A stretch of DNA of 64,000 nucleotides from Candidatus Saccharimonadota bacterium. Its GTDB lineage: Bacteria; Patescibacteriota; Saccharimonadia; Saccharimonadales; Saccharimonadaceae. The notes under the pieces were generated by a model, which did no database searches, was not told the DNA's origin, and saw only the letters and a program-made list of their open reading frames with translations. The stretch spans positions 1 through 64,000 of the forward strand of contig DAICXN010000001.1 in NCBI GenBank assembly GCA_027312165.1. The letters run 5' to 3'. The stretch's first letter is position 1. Each line of letters begins with the position of its first letter. Position numbers and translations under genes: made by a program. Shown here in pieces: positions 8,305-17,496 of the stretch.

Positions 8305-10071
8305 ATGACCCAAGAAAAAATCGTTGCAATTGCAGACTCCGTAACTGTCGGCGAGCTTGCTGAAACATTAAATCTACCAGTTACCACACTTGTAGGAGAG
8401 TTATTTAAAAATGGTATAGCCGCTACGATAAATCAGCGGCTAGACTTTGAGACTGCCTCGATCGTTGTCGAGGAGCTGGGTCTTGAGGTTAAGCTGGAGA
8501 AGAAGGAGTCTGCTGCTCAGGCAAGGCAGGCCCACCAGCTTTCGGATAAGGCCGTACCGCGTCCTCCGATTGTTGCAGTGATGGGTCATGTTGACCATGG
8601 AAAAACCAGCTTACTTGACGCAATTCTAGATAAAAAGACGGTCGACGATGAGGCGGGTGGTATAACGCAGCACATCAGCGCCTATCAGGCGGAAAGAAAC
8701 GGTCGGATGATTACCTTGCTCGATACGCCAGGGCATGAAGCTTTTGCCGCACTCCGGCAGCATGGGGCGGTTTTGACAGATGTGGTGATCATCGTTGTTG
8801 CCGCAGATGATGGCGTTAAGCCTCAGACGGTTGAGGCAATTAGGTTTGCAAGGACTGCCAATGCCAAGATTGTGGTTGCAATCAACAAGATGGACAAAGA
8901 GACCGCCAATCCTCAACTGGTTAAGACTCAGCTAGCAAGTGAGCACGGTCTTAACCCCGAGGAGTGGGGCGGGGACACAGTGATGGTCGAGGTGAGCGCC
9001 AAGACAGGTCAGGGTGTAGACAAGCTACTCGACATGGTTCTATTGGTGGCAGACATGGAGGATCTCAGGGCGGATGAAGATGTTTCGGCTGAGGGTTTAG
9101 TGATTGAGGCAAGGATGGAAACTGGTCGTGGTGCTGTCGTTGGCTTGCTGGTGGAGCACGGACAATTAAAGCCAGGTCACTATATTGTCGCCGGCCGAAC
9201 GTATGGTCGCATCAGAACGCTGCAAAACTTCCGCTTAGAGGCGATTAAGCAAGCTGGCCCCTCAACGCCAGTTGTCGTAACCGGATTTAAGGAGCCGCCA
9301 CAGTTTGGTGACTCATTTGTCCTAGCAAAAAATGAAAAAGAAGCTCGGCAAATGGCCACCGAGGCGAGGATTGAGCGAGAAAAGCTCGCGGCAACTACTA
9401 ATGTTACCGGCGCTGATATTCTCAAGATGATGAGCCAGCAGCACGACGCTGAAGAGTTTAATGTGGTAGTTAAGGCAGATGTGCAAGGTTCGCTGACCTC
9501 AGTAGTAGACAGCCTGAAGCTGATTGAGACCAATGGCGAAGTCAATCTGCATATAATCGGCACTGGTGTTGGAAATATTTCTGAAAAAGACATACACCTA
9601 GCAACTGGCAAGAACACCGTAATCTATGGCTTTAACGTTGATCTGCCACCGGCCGTGAAGCGCCTGGCGACCCGTGAAAAGGTGGAGGTTCGTATATATC
9701 AGATAATTTACGAACTACTTGATGATGCAAAAAATTCGATGGAGCTTTTGCTGGCTCCTGAGGTGGTGGAGACCGAAGTTGGTGAACTTGAGGTGAAGGG
9801 TGTATTTAGGACGCTTCGCGAAGAGGTGATTGCTGGCGGTAAGGTGTTGAGCGGCAAGGTTATGGCGGATGTGCTGGCTCGAGTGAAACGCAAGGGCGAG
9901 CTGCTCGGCGAAGTTGAGGTGACAAGTGTTCAGCGACAGCAGCAAGAGGCTAAAGAGGTATTTGAGGGCGAAATGTGTGGACTGAGCCTAAAGACAACCA
10001 AGAAGCTTAACCTAGAAGAAGGTGATAGGCTAGAGTTCTTCACTCGTGAGCTGGTAAAGAAGACTCTTTAG
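8305..10071 (+). CDS. infB: Translation initiation factor IF-2
   Basis: 588 aa, near the minimal length, with little of the long N-terminal extension of enterobacterial IF-2. An IF2_N-like segment (VGELAETLNLPVTTLVGEL) comes first. The GTPase domain has G1 GHVDHGKT (residues 94-101), DTPGHEAF, NKMD and SAKTGQG, followed by the beta-barrel domains. The C-terminal domain that binds formyl-Met-tRNA ends in FFTRELVKKTL. It directs initiator tRNA to the 30S P site in a GTP-dependent way. GAGGAAGGAG precedes the ATG. A hairpin TCGCC/GGCGA lies just upstream. Confidence 0.97.
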   Translation: MTQEKIVAIADSVTVGELAETLNLPVTTLVGELFKNGIAATINQRLDFETASIVVEELGLEVKLEKKESAAQARQAHQLSDKAVPRPPIVAVMGHVDHGKTSLLDAILDKKTVDDEAGGITQHISAYQAERNGRMITLLDTPGHEAFAALRQHGAVLTDVVIIVVAADDGVKPQTVEAIRFARTANAKIVVAINKMDKETANPQLVKTQLASEHGLNPEEWGGDTVMVEVSAKTGQGVDKLLDMVLLVADMEDLRADEDVSAEGLVIEARMETGRGAVVGLLVEHGQLKPGHYIVAGRTYGRIRTLQNFRLEAIKQAGPSTPVVVTGFKEPPQFGDSFVLAKNEKEARQMATEARIEREKLAATTNVTGADILKMMSQQHDAEEFNVVVKADVQGSLTSVVDSLKLIETNGEVNLHIIGTGVGNISEKDIHLATGKNTVIYGFNVDLPPAVKRLATREKVEVRIYQIIYELLDDAKNSMELLLAPEVVETEVGELEVKGVFRTLREEVIAGGKVLSGKVMADVLARVKRKGELLGEVEVTSVQRQQQEAKEVFEGEMCGLSLKTTKKLNLEEGDRLEFFTRELVKKTL

Positions 10072-10129
10072 GTTCGGCTAGTTTTGGTATACTGTATATA
10101 AATCGAATTGCCAAATATAAGGAGGCGCA

Positions 10130-10594
10130 ATGTTCCAGCTAAACGATGAATTTTTGAAAGAACTTGGCTTAGACCAGCTGCCTGCAGAGCAGCGAAAGCC
10201 TTTTTTGGATCATATTTACAGTGAGCTCGAGCTAAGGGTCGGCGAAAGGCTAAGTCAGGGTTTAAGCGACGCTCAGCTCGACGAATTTGCTAACATTATC
10301 GATAAAGCGCCAGGTGCCGTCGACGCTTTCTTGTCTCAAAATTCCCCCGACTATCAAAATGAGCCGGTTTTTCAGCGTCTAGTTCAGGCGACCGGAGCGG
10401 CGGCTGATGACCCTAGGCTAAAGGACGAGTTTGCTGCTACCAAGTGGCTAGAGGTTAATCGACCTGATTATCGTGAGGTAGTGGCTGCGGTCATGGAGGA
10501 GCTCAAGCGGGAGATATTGGCCAATAAAGAAGTTATTCTGGGCGGCATATCAGCTCCTCAGGAGCCAGGCGCGACAGCTAGCCCAGCCTCTTAG
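10130..10594 (+). CDS. DUF5663-like small protein
   Basis: 154-aa acidic, mostly helical protein. The N-terminal half (ELGLDQLPAEQRKPFLDHIY, ELRVGERLSQGLSDAQLDEF) resembles DUF5663, a family I associate with Saccharibacteria and related CPR. Function is unknown. No signal peptide or transmembrane segment is seen, and the last 15 residues are Ala/Pro/Ser-rich. AAGGAGG sits at ideal spacing before the ATG, and a TATACT-type -10 lies about 40 nt upstream. The end overlaps the convergent fmt end by four bases. Confidence 0.72.
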   Translation: MFQLNDEFLKELGLDQLPAEQRKPFLDHIYSELELRVGERLSQGLSDAQLDEFANIIDKAPGAVDAFLSQNSPDYQNEPVFQRLVQATGAAADDPRLKDEFAATKWLEVNRPDYREVVAAVMEELKREILANKEVILGGISAPQEPGATASPAS

Positions 10595-11481
10595 ACTTGA
10601 TGTCCCCGCATAAACGCTTCTGCTGACATGGTTTTTCCGCTAGGGGCAATTAATTCGTCAATGACTAAAAAATTCCCATCCAAACACCTCAGCGCCAGAG
10701 GGTTTATCGAGTCGCTTGGTGCAACATGGGCTTTTGTGATAATTAGATCATGCCCGTTTACGTTAATCCTAGAGCGGGGAAAGCCTAGATGGGCGCGTAT
10801 CTTGGCCTCAGCCTCCGGGGCAGTTGTCGTCGAGGGGTCGATGATTGACATGTCTTTGGTTAGTACCTGACAGTAGGTTGCGTCATGGTGGTTTTGGGCG
10901 ACGGGCTGTAGCTTGCCCGAGAGTATGTCGGGCAGGAGGTCGACTAGCATCTGGTTGCCCATATCGAACAGGGAGGTATAGAGATTTTGCTTTGTTTCGC
11001 TGCCATCAAGCGGTAAAGTTCTTTGTTGGTAAACTGGTCCGCTGTCCATTCCCGCTTCGAGCTTCATGATACTAACTCCAGTCTCACGGTCGCGAGCTGC
11101 AATTGCTGCCTCGATCGGTGATGGGCCGCGCCATTTTGGCAGTAGAGATGGGTGAAGATTGATGATGCCAGGATGGAATAGGTCTAGGATGCTTTGGGGT
11201 ATGATTTTGCCGTAGGAGACAAGTACTCCGACCGCGGGCTGTAGTGATTTAATTTCTTGCTCAATGTCGCGAAGCTTGATCGGCTGCCATACCTCTATGC
11301 CGCGCTCAGTGGCGAAAGTTTTTACGGGCGGTTCTGTGACTTTTTGGCCGCGCCCCCTAGGTGCATCAGGTTTGGTGACGACTGCAGCAATATTGTAGCC
11401 TGCCTCGACAAGGGCTTTTAAGCTTGTCAGGCTAGAATGCTCAGTCCCAAAGAATATGATTGTTGGCAATGTCGACGTCAT
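10591..11481 (-). CDS. fmt: Methionyl-tRNA formyltransferase
   Basis: 296 aa. It transfers a formyl group from 10-formyl-THF to initiator Met-tRNA. The N-terminal Rossmann domain has FFGTEHSS, the RGRGQKV loop and the hallmark INLHPSLLPKWRGPSP (catalytic Asn/His); GMDSGPV follows. The C-terminal OB-like tRNA-binding domain ends at EAFMRGHQV. The start lies inside the def gene, a 41-nt overlap, giving a def-fmt operon like that of most bacteria. The overlap implies translational coupling. Confidence 0.95.
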   Translation of the reverse strand: MTSTLPTIIFFGTEHSSLTSLKALVEAGYNIAAVVTKPDAPRGRGQKVTEPPVKTFATERGIEVWQPIKLRDIEQEIKSLQPAVGVLVSYGKIIPQSILDLFHPGIINLHPSLLPKWRGPSPIEAAIAARDRETGVSIMKLEAGMDSGPVYQQRTLPLDGSETKQNLYTSLFDMGNQMLVDLLPDILSGKLQPVAQNHHDATYCQVLTKDMSIIDPSTTTAPEAEAKIRAHLGFPRSRINVNGHDLIITKAHVAPSDSINPLALRCLDGNFLVIDELIAPSGKTMSAEAFMRGHQV

Positions 11482-12016
11482 AGTTTAATGCCTGGAGTTC
11501 ACCTTTCTTATCTAGCGTGTAAAAAGCGTCTTTTTGATCTCTGATGTGGTCAATAAAAACAAGCCCGTTAGTGTGATCAATTTCGTGCTGTAACACCCGT
11601 GCCAGAAAACCTTCGGCCTTGATTCTTATCTCGTTGCCGTCAATATCTAGGGCTTTAACTCGAATTTTTGTATGACGAGGAATCTTGCCGTAGATATGTT
11701 GCACGCTTAAGCAGCCCTCATAGTCGGTGACAATGACTCCCTCGCGCTTAACTATCTCGGGGTTAATTAGTGCCGTGAAGTCGCGAGCCTTCTTGTTGTC
11801 AAAGTCGCTACGAACAATCACTACGCGGTAGAGCTGGTCAACCTGTATAGCGGCTAGTGCGGCGCTGATTTCGTGGGGTCGCGAGTCCTCCCAGTCTAGG
11901 GCGGCTTGAGTCATGTCGTCGATCAGCTTTTTGACATCCTCGGTAATTACGTGAATACGCGAAGACTTTTCTCGTAAGTGTGGGTTTGGCAGGGTTATTA
12001 TGTCGTCTTTAGTCAT
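11441..12016 (-). CDS. def: Peptide deformylase
   Basis: 191 aa. It removes the N-terminal formyl group from nascent proteins. All three family motifs are seen in variant form: ALAAIQVDQL (motif 1, usually GxGxAAxQ), EGCLSV (metal-ligand Cys) and QHEIDHTNG (HExxH with catalytic Glu). It is first gene of the def-fmt operon. Minus-strand TATAAT ends 8 nt before the start, so the transcript is probably leaderless or nearly so. Confidence 0.95.
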   Translation of the reverse strand: MTKDDIITLPNPHLREKSSRIHVITEDVKKLIDDMTQAALDWEDSRPHEISAALAAIQVDQLYRVVIVRSDFDNKKARDFTALINPEIVKREGVIVTDYEGCLSVQHIYGKIPRHTKIRVKALDIDGNEIRIKAEGFLARVLQHEIDHTNGLVFIDHIRDQKDAFYTLDKKGELQALNYDVDIANNHILWD

Positions 12017-12024
12017 TATTAGTC

Positions 12025-12030
12025 ATTATA
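12025..12030 (-). promoter_or_regulatory. -10 box of def-fmt
   Basis: Minus-strand TATAAT eight bases before the def ATG. Confidence 0.5.
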
Positions 12031-12070
12031 CCAGAGGTGATCGTATATTTGTAAGACTGTACGCTGTGGA

Positions 12071-14011
12071 TTAAAGTAGGCTCATCGGGTCAAGCTCAAA
12101 TTGCCAATATTTTTTTGGCAGATAAGATAGTAGATCGACTAGATCTTGGCGCCGAGGGCTCTTGACGACAATTTGCCACCTGTAGGTATCACGAACTCTT
12201 TCATAAAAGGCCGGAGTGGGACCAAGTACCTGAACTTGATCGGGCGCACTGTTCTTTAGAATGTCTGTCAGCTCTCGGGCATTTTTTATCGCTGCCGCTT
12301 CGGTCTTATAGGCGCAAGTCAGCTTTAGGAGGTGGCAGAAGGGCGGAAAGTTTGTGTGCTTGCGTAAGGCGATTGTTCGGTCGTAAAAAGCTCGGTAATC
12401 TCTCGAAAGACCGTCCTTTATGGCGGGGTGGTCTGGCTGGAAACTCTGAACAACCACTTGAGTTTGGTGGTTGGATCGGCCTACTCTTCCAATTACCTGA
12501 GCTAGCAGTTGGAAAGTTCTTTCTGGGGCGGTAAAGTCGGGCAGACTAAGTCCGGCGTCTGCTTGAATGACACCTACTGTGCGTAAGTGGGGCAGGTCTA
12601 AACCCTTGGCAATAACCTGGGTGCCTATTATGAGATCGATTGATCCGTCGTACAGCTCTGTGTACCTTTGGTCTAGGCTGGCGTTGCTTTCGGTGTCTCC
12701 ATCAAAGCGAGCGAGTGTCTGTTTAGGAAATAATTTTCGTAGCTCTGCTTCGATTCGCTTGGTGCCTACACCCTTGTGGATAATATCCGCGTGATGACAT
12801 GAGGGGCAACTTGTCGGAACATCTGAGGTAAGGTTGCAAATATGGCAACGCAAGTGGTGACTGTCGGAGTGTAGTGTTAGTGGAACAAAGCATCTGGGGC
12901 AACCCGCTTGCCAGCCACAGTTTTCACAAAGTGTGGTCGATGCACTACCGCGGCGGTTATGGAAGATTAGAGCTTGACTGCCGGCGGCAAAGGTTTTCTC
13001 TAGCTCTTCGATGAGCGAATTTGAGATAAAAGGGTGACTAGTGAAGTTGTTGCGCTTAGTCATGTCAATCAACTGGATCTGAGGGGGGATTGTGTCGGAG
13101 CGAGCGGGAGTGACCATTGATATAATCGGGCTATTTGATTTCTCGGCTAGGTAGTAGTCGCTTATATTTGGTGTTGCACTACCAAGTATGACTTTGGCAC
13201 TATGCTGTTTTGCGAGAATACTTGCTGTGCGCAGAGCTGAATATTTTGGTGCCTGTTCCTGTTTGAAGCTTGGTTCGTGAAACTCATCTATAACTATAAG
13301 ACCAAGGTTTCTAACTGGCATAAACAGGGCAGACCTAGGCCCTATCACGACTTGCGGCTCGCTGGATCTCAGTATATCTTCCCATACGATGTGTCGTTCG
13401 GCCTCGGTCTGCCTGGAGTGTGTCAATTTTATCGACTCAAAGTGTTTGCTGAACTCCGCCACTAGCTGTGATGTTAGGGCGATCTCAGGCACCAGTATGA
13501 TAGCCGATTGGTTATCGGCTACCGCCGCTTTAGCTGATTCTATATAAACTAGGGTTTTGCCTGAACCGGTAACTCCGTGAAGAAGTGCTGTACCAGAATC
13601 TAGTGCGGATATTTGATCAATGGCCCGCTGCTGGCTCTCGGTGAATACATTTTTTGTTCGGTCTCTTTTGTGGGTTGGCTTTAGGTGTGGCGTGATGCGT
13701 CGCTTTTTGTTAACTCCTCGGGGTAGAATTGTCTGTAGGACTGTAGATAGGTGAGTTAGGTAGTATTCGCTCATCCATAGGGCAGTTGCAATTAACTCCT
13801 TGGGTAGGGGTGGAATGTCTAGAAGTCCATTAATTTCTCTGACGTCGTAATCTGGTTTGGGCGACGATTTAATAACTACACCGATTAGCTCCCTTTTGCC
13901 TACGGGGATTATCGCAACGGAGCCTATTGGTAGAGGCTCCTTGGACATATAGGTTAGTGAGGGCGAGTCAGATCGGACTATGGTTGTAGGTGCCACCTCG
14001 TAGTAGTACAT
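12071..14011 (-). CDS. priA: Primosomal protein N' (replication restart helicase)
   Basis: 646 aa, shorter than E. coli PriA (732). The N-terminal DNA-fork-binding region is followed by an SF2 helicase with Walker A GVTGSGKT, box II DEFH (usually DEEH) and GSATPN. A cysteine-rich zinc-binding insert (CENCGWQAGCPRC, CHIC, CPSCH) follows. The C-terminal helicase half has GTQVIAKGLD and QVIGRVGR. PriA reloads the replisome at stalled forks. The -10 ends six bases from the ATG, back-to-back with the promoter of the divergent PRTase-like gene. Confidence 0.95.
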   Translation of the reverse strand: MYYYEVAPTTIVRSDSPSLTYMSKEPLPIGSVAIIPVGKRELIGVVIKSSPKPDYDVREINGLLDIPPLPKELIATALWMSEYYLTHLSTVLQTILPRGVNKKRRITPHLKPTHKRDRTKNVFTESQQRAIDQISALDSGTALLHGVTGSGKTLVYIESAKAAVADNQSAIILVPEIALTSQLVAEFSKHFESIKLTHSRQTEAERHIVWEDILRSSEPQVVIGPRSALFMPVRNLGLIVIDEFHEPSFKQEQAPKYSALRTASILAKQHSAKVILGSATPNISDYYLAEKSNSPIISMVTPARSDTIPPQIQLIDMTKRNNFTSHPFISNSLIEELEKTFAAGSQALIFHNRRGSASTTLCENCGWQAGCPRCFVPLTLHSDSHHLRCHICNLTSDVPTSCPSCHHADIIHKGVGTKRIEAELRKLFPKQTLARFDGDTESNASLDQRYTELYDGSIDLIIGTQVIAKGLDLPHLRTVGVIQADAGLSLPDFTAPERTFQLLAQVIGRVGRSNHQTQVVVQSFQPDHPAIKDGLSRDYRAFYDRTIALRKHTNFPPFCHLLKLTCAYKTEAAAIKNARELTDILKNSAPDQVQVLGPTPAFYERVRDTYRWQIVVKSPRRQDLVDLLSYLPKKYWQFELDPMSLL

Positions 14012-14017
14012 ACCTAT

Positions 14018-14023
14018 ATTATA
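14018..14023 (-). promoter_or_regulatory. -10 box of leaderless priA
   Basis: Minus-strand TATAAT, six bases before the priA ATG. Confidence 0.6.
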
Positions 14024-14037
14024 CGCATAAACATTGC

Positions 14038-14043
14038 TACAAT
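14038..14043 (+). promoter_or_regulatory. -10 box of leaderless PRTase-like gene
   Basis: TGC-TACAAT six bases before ATG 14050. It shares a 38-bp divergent gap with the priA promoter. Confidence 0.6.
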
Positions 14044-14049
14044 AAGCTT

Positions 14050-14715
14050 ATGTATTTTCAAAGTCGCTCACACGCCGGGGCTACACTGGCAGATAAATTA
14101 CTCGAGGCTTATCGCTATGAGAACTGTGCCGTTTTAGCCTTGAGTGATGGTGCCGTGCTGGTCGGAGAGCAAATCGCCTGGAGGCTTCACTGCGTCCTTA
14201 TGCTGCTACTGAGTGAGGCTATTGAGGTTCCTGGAGAAGGGGTGAGTTTCGGAGCGCTGTCTCAGGATGGCAGGCTGACAATGAATAGTCAGTTCTCGGA
14301 TGGTCAAAAGCAACATTATTTGAACGAATTTTACGGTTACCTGGAGGAGGAGAAGAGAAAAGCCTATCAACGAATAAATCGTCTCTTGGGGGAAAGTGGT
14401 GTAGTTGATAAGGGAATGCTAAAAGACAGAGTGGTTATCCTGGTGAGCGACGGGTTTGACGACGATTTGTCTTCACTGGACGTTGCACTAGATTTTCTAA
14501 AATCAGTTCGCACTAAAAAACTTATCGTGGCCTCGCCCACAGCTAGCGTTGCAGCTATCGATAGGCTGCATGTTGCGGTGGATGAGATGCATATATTGGA
14601 CGTAAAGGATAACTTTATGGGCGTCGACCATTACTACGATGACAATACCCTGCCTAGCCGAGAGGACACTATAACCAAGATAAATCAGATAGTGCTAAAC
14701 TGGCGGCTCTTTTAG
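14050..14715 (+). CDS. Phosphoribosyltransferase-like protein, degenerate PRPP loop
   Basis: About 221 aa with the order of a type I PRTase fold: HAGATLADKLLEAYRYENCAVLALSDGAV at the N-terminus, then RVVILVSDG, then KKLIVASPTASVAAIDRL. The PRPP-binding signature, usually VDDxxxTG, reads VSDGFDDD, so the TG phosphate contacts are missing. The protein may bind a nucleotide without catalysis or may act as a regulator. The start is ATG 14050, set by the leaderless promoter; the earlier in-frame start lies inside priA. Confidence 0.6.
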   Translation: MYFQSRSHAGATLADKLLEAYRYENCAVLALSDGAVLVGEQIAWRLHCVLMLLLSEAIEVPGEGVSFGALSQDGRLTMNSQFSDGQKQHYLNEFYGYLEEEKRKAYQRINRLLGESGVVDKGMLKDRVVILVSDGFDDDLSSLDVALDFLKSVRTKKLIVASPTASVAAIDRLHVAVDEMHILDVKDNFMGVDHYYDDNTLPSREDTITKINQIVLNWRLF

Positions 14716-14771
14716 CTTGCGTGGTGTTGTAAAATTGTGTAAACTTAAGGGAACAAGTGAAGTAGGAGAAC

Positions 14772-15074
14772 ATGTTAGACGTATTTATTACATCTCGGGT
14801 GAGACGAAAAATTGTGGTTGTTTATGCAAAGTACCCTGATTTCCATACGCATGTTCGAGGCCTGGCCAAGCTGATCAAAGAAGACCCCGGAAATATTCAG
14901 CGTGAGCTAAAAAAGCTGGAAAAGATTGGCTTTCTTAAGAGCGAGAAGCAGGGCAATGCACGAACTTATGCAACTAACAAGCAGTTTCCTATATTTAAAG
15001 AGCTGCAGGGTATCGTTATCAAATCACAGCAGAGTGCTTCGCGTCCAAAACGACCCTCAGCTGGAATTGAATGA
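14772..15074 (+). CDS. Winged-helix DNA-binding protein
   Basis: 100 aa. The first 75 residues form a winged helix-turn-helix of the ArsR/MarR-like superfamily: VRRKIVVVYAKYP, then HVRGLAKLIKEDPGNIQREL as recognition helix, then LEKIGFLKSEKQGNARTYA as wing. No metal-binding or effector domain is seen; the last 20 residues are basic and Ser/Pro-rich. AGGAG lies about 5 nt before the ATG. It overlaps recJ by four bases (ATGA), so the two are co-translated. The target is unknown. Confidence 0.75.
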   Translation: MLDVFITSRVRRKIVVVYAKYPDFHTHVRGLAKLIKEDPGNIQRELKKLEKIGFLKSEKQGNARTYATNKQFPIFKELQGIVIKSQQSASRPKRPSAGIE

Positions 15075-16762
15075 GTCTATTTGAAGACATACTGCACGCC
15101 AGGGGACTTGATACGCCCGAGAGACGGCGTCTTTTTTTAGAGCCAGATTACGTTAGCTCAAGGCATGACCCCTTTTTACTGCCAGACATGAAGCAGGCTG
15201 TCGATAGGTTGGTTGATGCGCGCAAAAATCAAGAAAAAATCACTATATATGGCGACTATGACATAGATGGGTTGACCGCCAGTACATTATTGATGGACGC
15301 ATTTGAGAGTTTTGGCTTCGCGAGCTTGGATGTCTTTATACCTAATCGTTTTATCGAGGGCTATGGTCTAACTGTCGAAGCAGTCGAGAAGATTGCAGCG
15401 GCAGGCGCTAAGTTGATAGTAACTGTAGATTGCGGCAGCTTAAGCGAAAAAGAGATCATTCGTGCAAACGAGCTAGGTGTTGATGTAATTGTGACCGACC
15501 ATCACAATGTGGCGCCAGTCCAGCCGCCAGCCGTGGCGGTGATCAACCCGAAACGACTTCTACAGGATTATCCGGATGAATACGAAAGATATCTTTTAAA
15601 AGAAAACTCTCAGCACAAGGGAAAGATCTACCCGTTCCTCGATCTGGCTGGTGTTGGCGTAGCGTTTAAGTTGGTTCAGGCGCTACAGACTCAGCTTGAG
15701 GGTTTGCCAGATGGGCAAGAGAAGTGGCTGCTTGATTTGGTGGCTCTGGGTACGGTTTGTGACATTGTGACGCTTGTTGATGAAAATCGGGCAAACGTAT
15801 TTTGGGGATTGAATGTCATGTCCCAGACGCGTCGGCCTGGCTTGCGAGCTCTGATGGCCGTGGCAGGTGTCGATCCTCAGAGGGTTGACGCTCGGAGTTT
15901 AGGTTTTTCGCTTGGTCCAAGAATGAATGCTGCTGGTAGGCTAGAGACAGCCCAGTATGCGCTAGACATGCTTGTAGCAACGAACAGAGAAGTGGCTTTT
16001 GAAAGAGCGCACCATCTGGACGAGATGAACCGGGCGCGTAGGGCCGATCAAGATAGGATTTTTGAGGAAGCAAAGATACAGGCGGAAGTTTACATAGACG
16101 ATCCGGTATTGGTGCTGAGCGCTTCTGGCTGGAGCCATGGGATTATCGGAATTGTTGCTGCAAAGATTCTAGAGAAGTATCAAAAGCCGACTTTTGTCCT
16201 CGAAGAGATAGGCGAGGAGTCTAAGGGTTCAGCCAGGAGCTATGGCGACTTTAGCGCAGCTGATGCCATAAGATCAGCTGACGGGATTATTACCAAAGGA
16301 GGAGGCCACAAATTTGCGGCCGGGGTGACCTTGCCAACCAGAAACATACCACTATTCCGTGAGCAAGTTAACTTATTCTACAGGGAGCAAAACCTAGTAA
16401 ATCAAGCCGACTTATTGCTGCCACGTGCGGATGCCTTAGCTGGATTTGATCAGGTAGATGAAGATTTGGTTAAGGGTTTGTCGAAGCTTGAGCCTTTCGG
16501 CAACGGAAATCCGCAGCCAATTATCAAGAGTGAGTCGGTTGTGGTGATTAACTTGAGACGAATGGGGGCTGATGCTCAACACGTGAAGCTGGAGGTTCGC
16601 GATCGGCAAGGGTTTAGGCTTCAGCTATTGGCATTTAGTGCCCCAGAGCACTTCTTCGCAGAAGTGGGAGCAGAAGTAGATGTCTGGTATCAGCCAGCTG
16701 TAAATGAGTGGAATGGTCGAAGGACGGTAGAGGGTAAATTGTTGCACCTGGAAATAATCTAG
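15071..16762 (+). CDS. recJ: Single-stranded-DNA-specific 5'-3' exonuclease RecJ
   Basis: 563 aa, DHH/DHHA1 superfamily. Motifs in order are DYDIDG (metal ligands), VTVDCGS, VTDHHN (DHH), LGTVCDIV and GPRMNAAGRLE, then a DHHA1 domain with GWSHGIIGIVAAK and GGGHKFAAGVT, and a C-terminal OB-like domain. RecJ degrades 5' single strands in recombination and mismatch or base-excision repair. The start is embedded in the winged-helix gene's stop. Length is typical for the family. Confidence 0.96.
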   Translation: MSLFEDILHARGLDTPERRRLFLEPDYVSSRHDPFLLPDMKQAVDRLVDARKNQEKITIYGDYDIDGLTASTLLMDAFESFGFASLDVFIPNRFIEGYGLTVEAVEKIAAAGAKLIVTVDCGSLSEKEIIRANELGVDVIVTDHHNVAPVQPPAVAVINPKRLLQDYPDEYERYLLKENSQHKGKIYPFLDLAGVGVAFKLVQALQTQLEGLPDGQEKWLLDLVALGTVCDIVTLVDENRANVFWGLNVMSQTRRPGLRALMAVAGVDPQRVDARSLGFSLGPRMNAAGRLETAQYALDMLVATNREVAFERAHHLDEMNRARRADQDRIFEEAKIQAEVYIDDPVLVLSASGWSHGIIGIVAAKILEKYQKPTFVLEEIGEESKGSARSYGDFSAADAIRSADGIITKGGGHKFAAGVTLPTRNIPLFREQVNLFYREQNLVNQADLLLPRADALAGFDQVDEDLVKGLSKLEPFGNGNPQPIIKSESVVVINLRRMGADAQHVKLEVRDRQGFRLQLLAFSAPEHFFAEVGAEVDVWYQPAVNEWNGRRTVEGKLLHLEII

Positions 16763-16770
16763 GTAAATAA

Positions 16771-16798
16771 TTGCAAAACTGTTCTCATCTGTTATAAT
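16771..16798 (+). promoter_or_regulatory. Promoter of rpsU operon
   Basis: TTGCAA, 16-bp spacer, TATAAT. The -10 ends ten bases before the selected rpsU ATG. Confidence 0.6.
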
Positions 16799-16808
16799 GA
16801 TTAACGAT

Positions 16809-17024
16809 ATGGTACAAGTAACACGTAAAGATCAGAAGGAAGCTAACGAGAATATTATTCGACGCTTCAACCGCAAGGTGCTACAGAGTGGAGTGCTTGC
16901 GGAAGCTAAAGGGGTGATGCGATTTGCAAAGCCACTTTCAAAGGTTGAAAGGCGCAAGAAGGCGATTATTCGTCGTGAGCGTCGTGCCGACAAGACAGCA
17001 AAAATGCGCCTCGGGGTGCGTTAA
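16809..17024 (+). CDS. rpsU: 30S ribosomal protein bS21
   Basis: 71-aa strongly basic protein with the bS21 pattern: VQVTRKDQKEANENIIRRFNR, then FAKPLSKVERRKKAIIRRER. It sits near the anti-Shine-Dalgarno helix of 16S rRNA and assists initiation. ATG 16809 is chosen because the in-frame ATG at 16797 overlaps the -10 box. The stop overlaps the next start (TAATG), linking it to the YqeY gene; a bS21-YqeY pair is common in bacteria. Confidence 0.93.
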   Translation: MVQVTRKDQKEANENIIRRFNRKVLQSGVLAEAKGVMRFAKPLSKVERRKKAIIRRERRADKTAKMRLGVR

Positions 17025-17482
17025 TGTCAGCGCTTAAGCAGCGCATCTCTCAAGACACGAAAGCCGCCTTTTTAGGCGGCGATCGTTTTCGTGGAGAGGT
17101 TCTGCGCAATCTCCAGGCGGCAATCTTGAATGAAGAGGTAGCTCTGGGTAAGCGCGAAGAAGGTCTGAGCGATGCCGAACTCGAGAAGGTGCTAGCTCGC
17201 GAGGCAAAAAAGCGTGTAGAAAGCGCCGAGCTATACCGAAGCAATGGCCGAGTCGACTTAGCTGAACCGGAGGAGCAGGAGTTGGTGATACTTCAAGAGT
17301 ATCTGCCAGAGCAGATGAGCGAATCCGATATAAAGTCACTAGTTGACGAAGTTATTTTATCGATGGGTGAGGCTAACATTCAGCAGATGGGACAGGTTAT
17401 TGGAGCCGTCAAGTCAAAAGCTGGCAACGCTGCTGACGGAGCGGTAATCGCGCGCATCGTTAAAGAAACATTGACAAAATAA
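17024..17482 (+). CDS. yqeY: GatB/YqeY domain protein
   Basis: 152 aa, helical, full length for the YqeY family. Recognisable segments are LKQRISQDTKAAF, LRNLQAAILNEEVA, QELVILQEYLPEQMSE and MGQVIGAVKSKAG. The domain resembles the tRNA-binding tail of GatB; a role with tRNA or in translation is suspected but unproven. It is coupled to rpsU by TAATG and followed 14 nt later by adk. Confidence 0.9.
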   Translation: MSALKQRISQDTKAAFLGGDRFRGEVLRNLQAAILNEEVALGKREEGLSDAELEKVLAREAKKRVESAELYRSNGRVDLAEPEEQELVILQEYLPEQMSESDIKSLVDEVILSMGEANIQQMGQVIGAVKSKAGNAADGAVIARIVKETLTK

Positions 17483-17496
17483 AGGGGTAGATTAAA

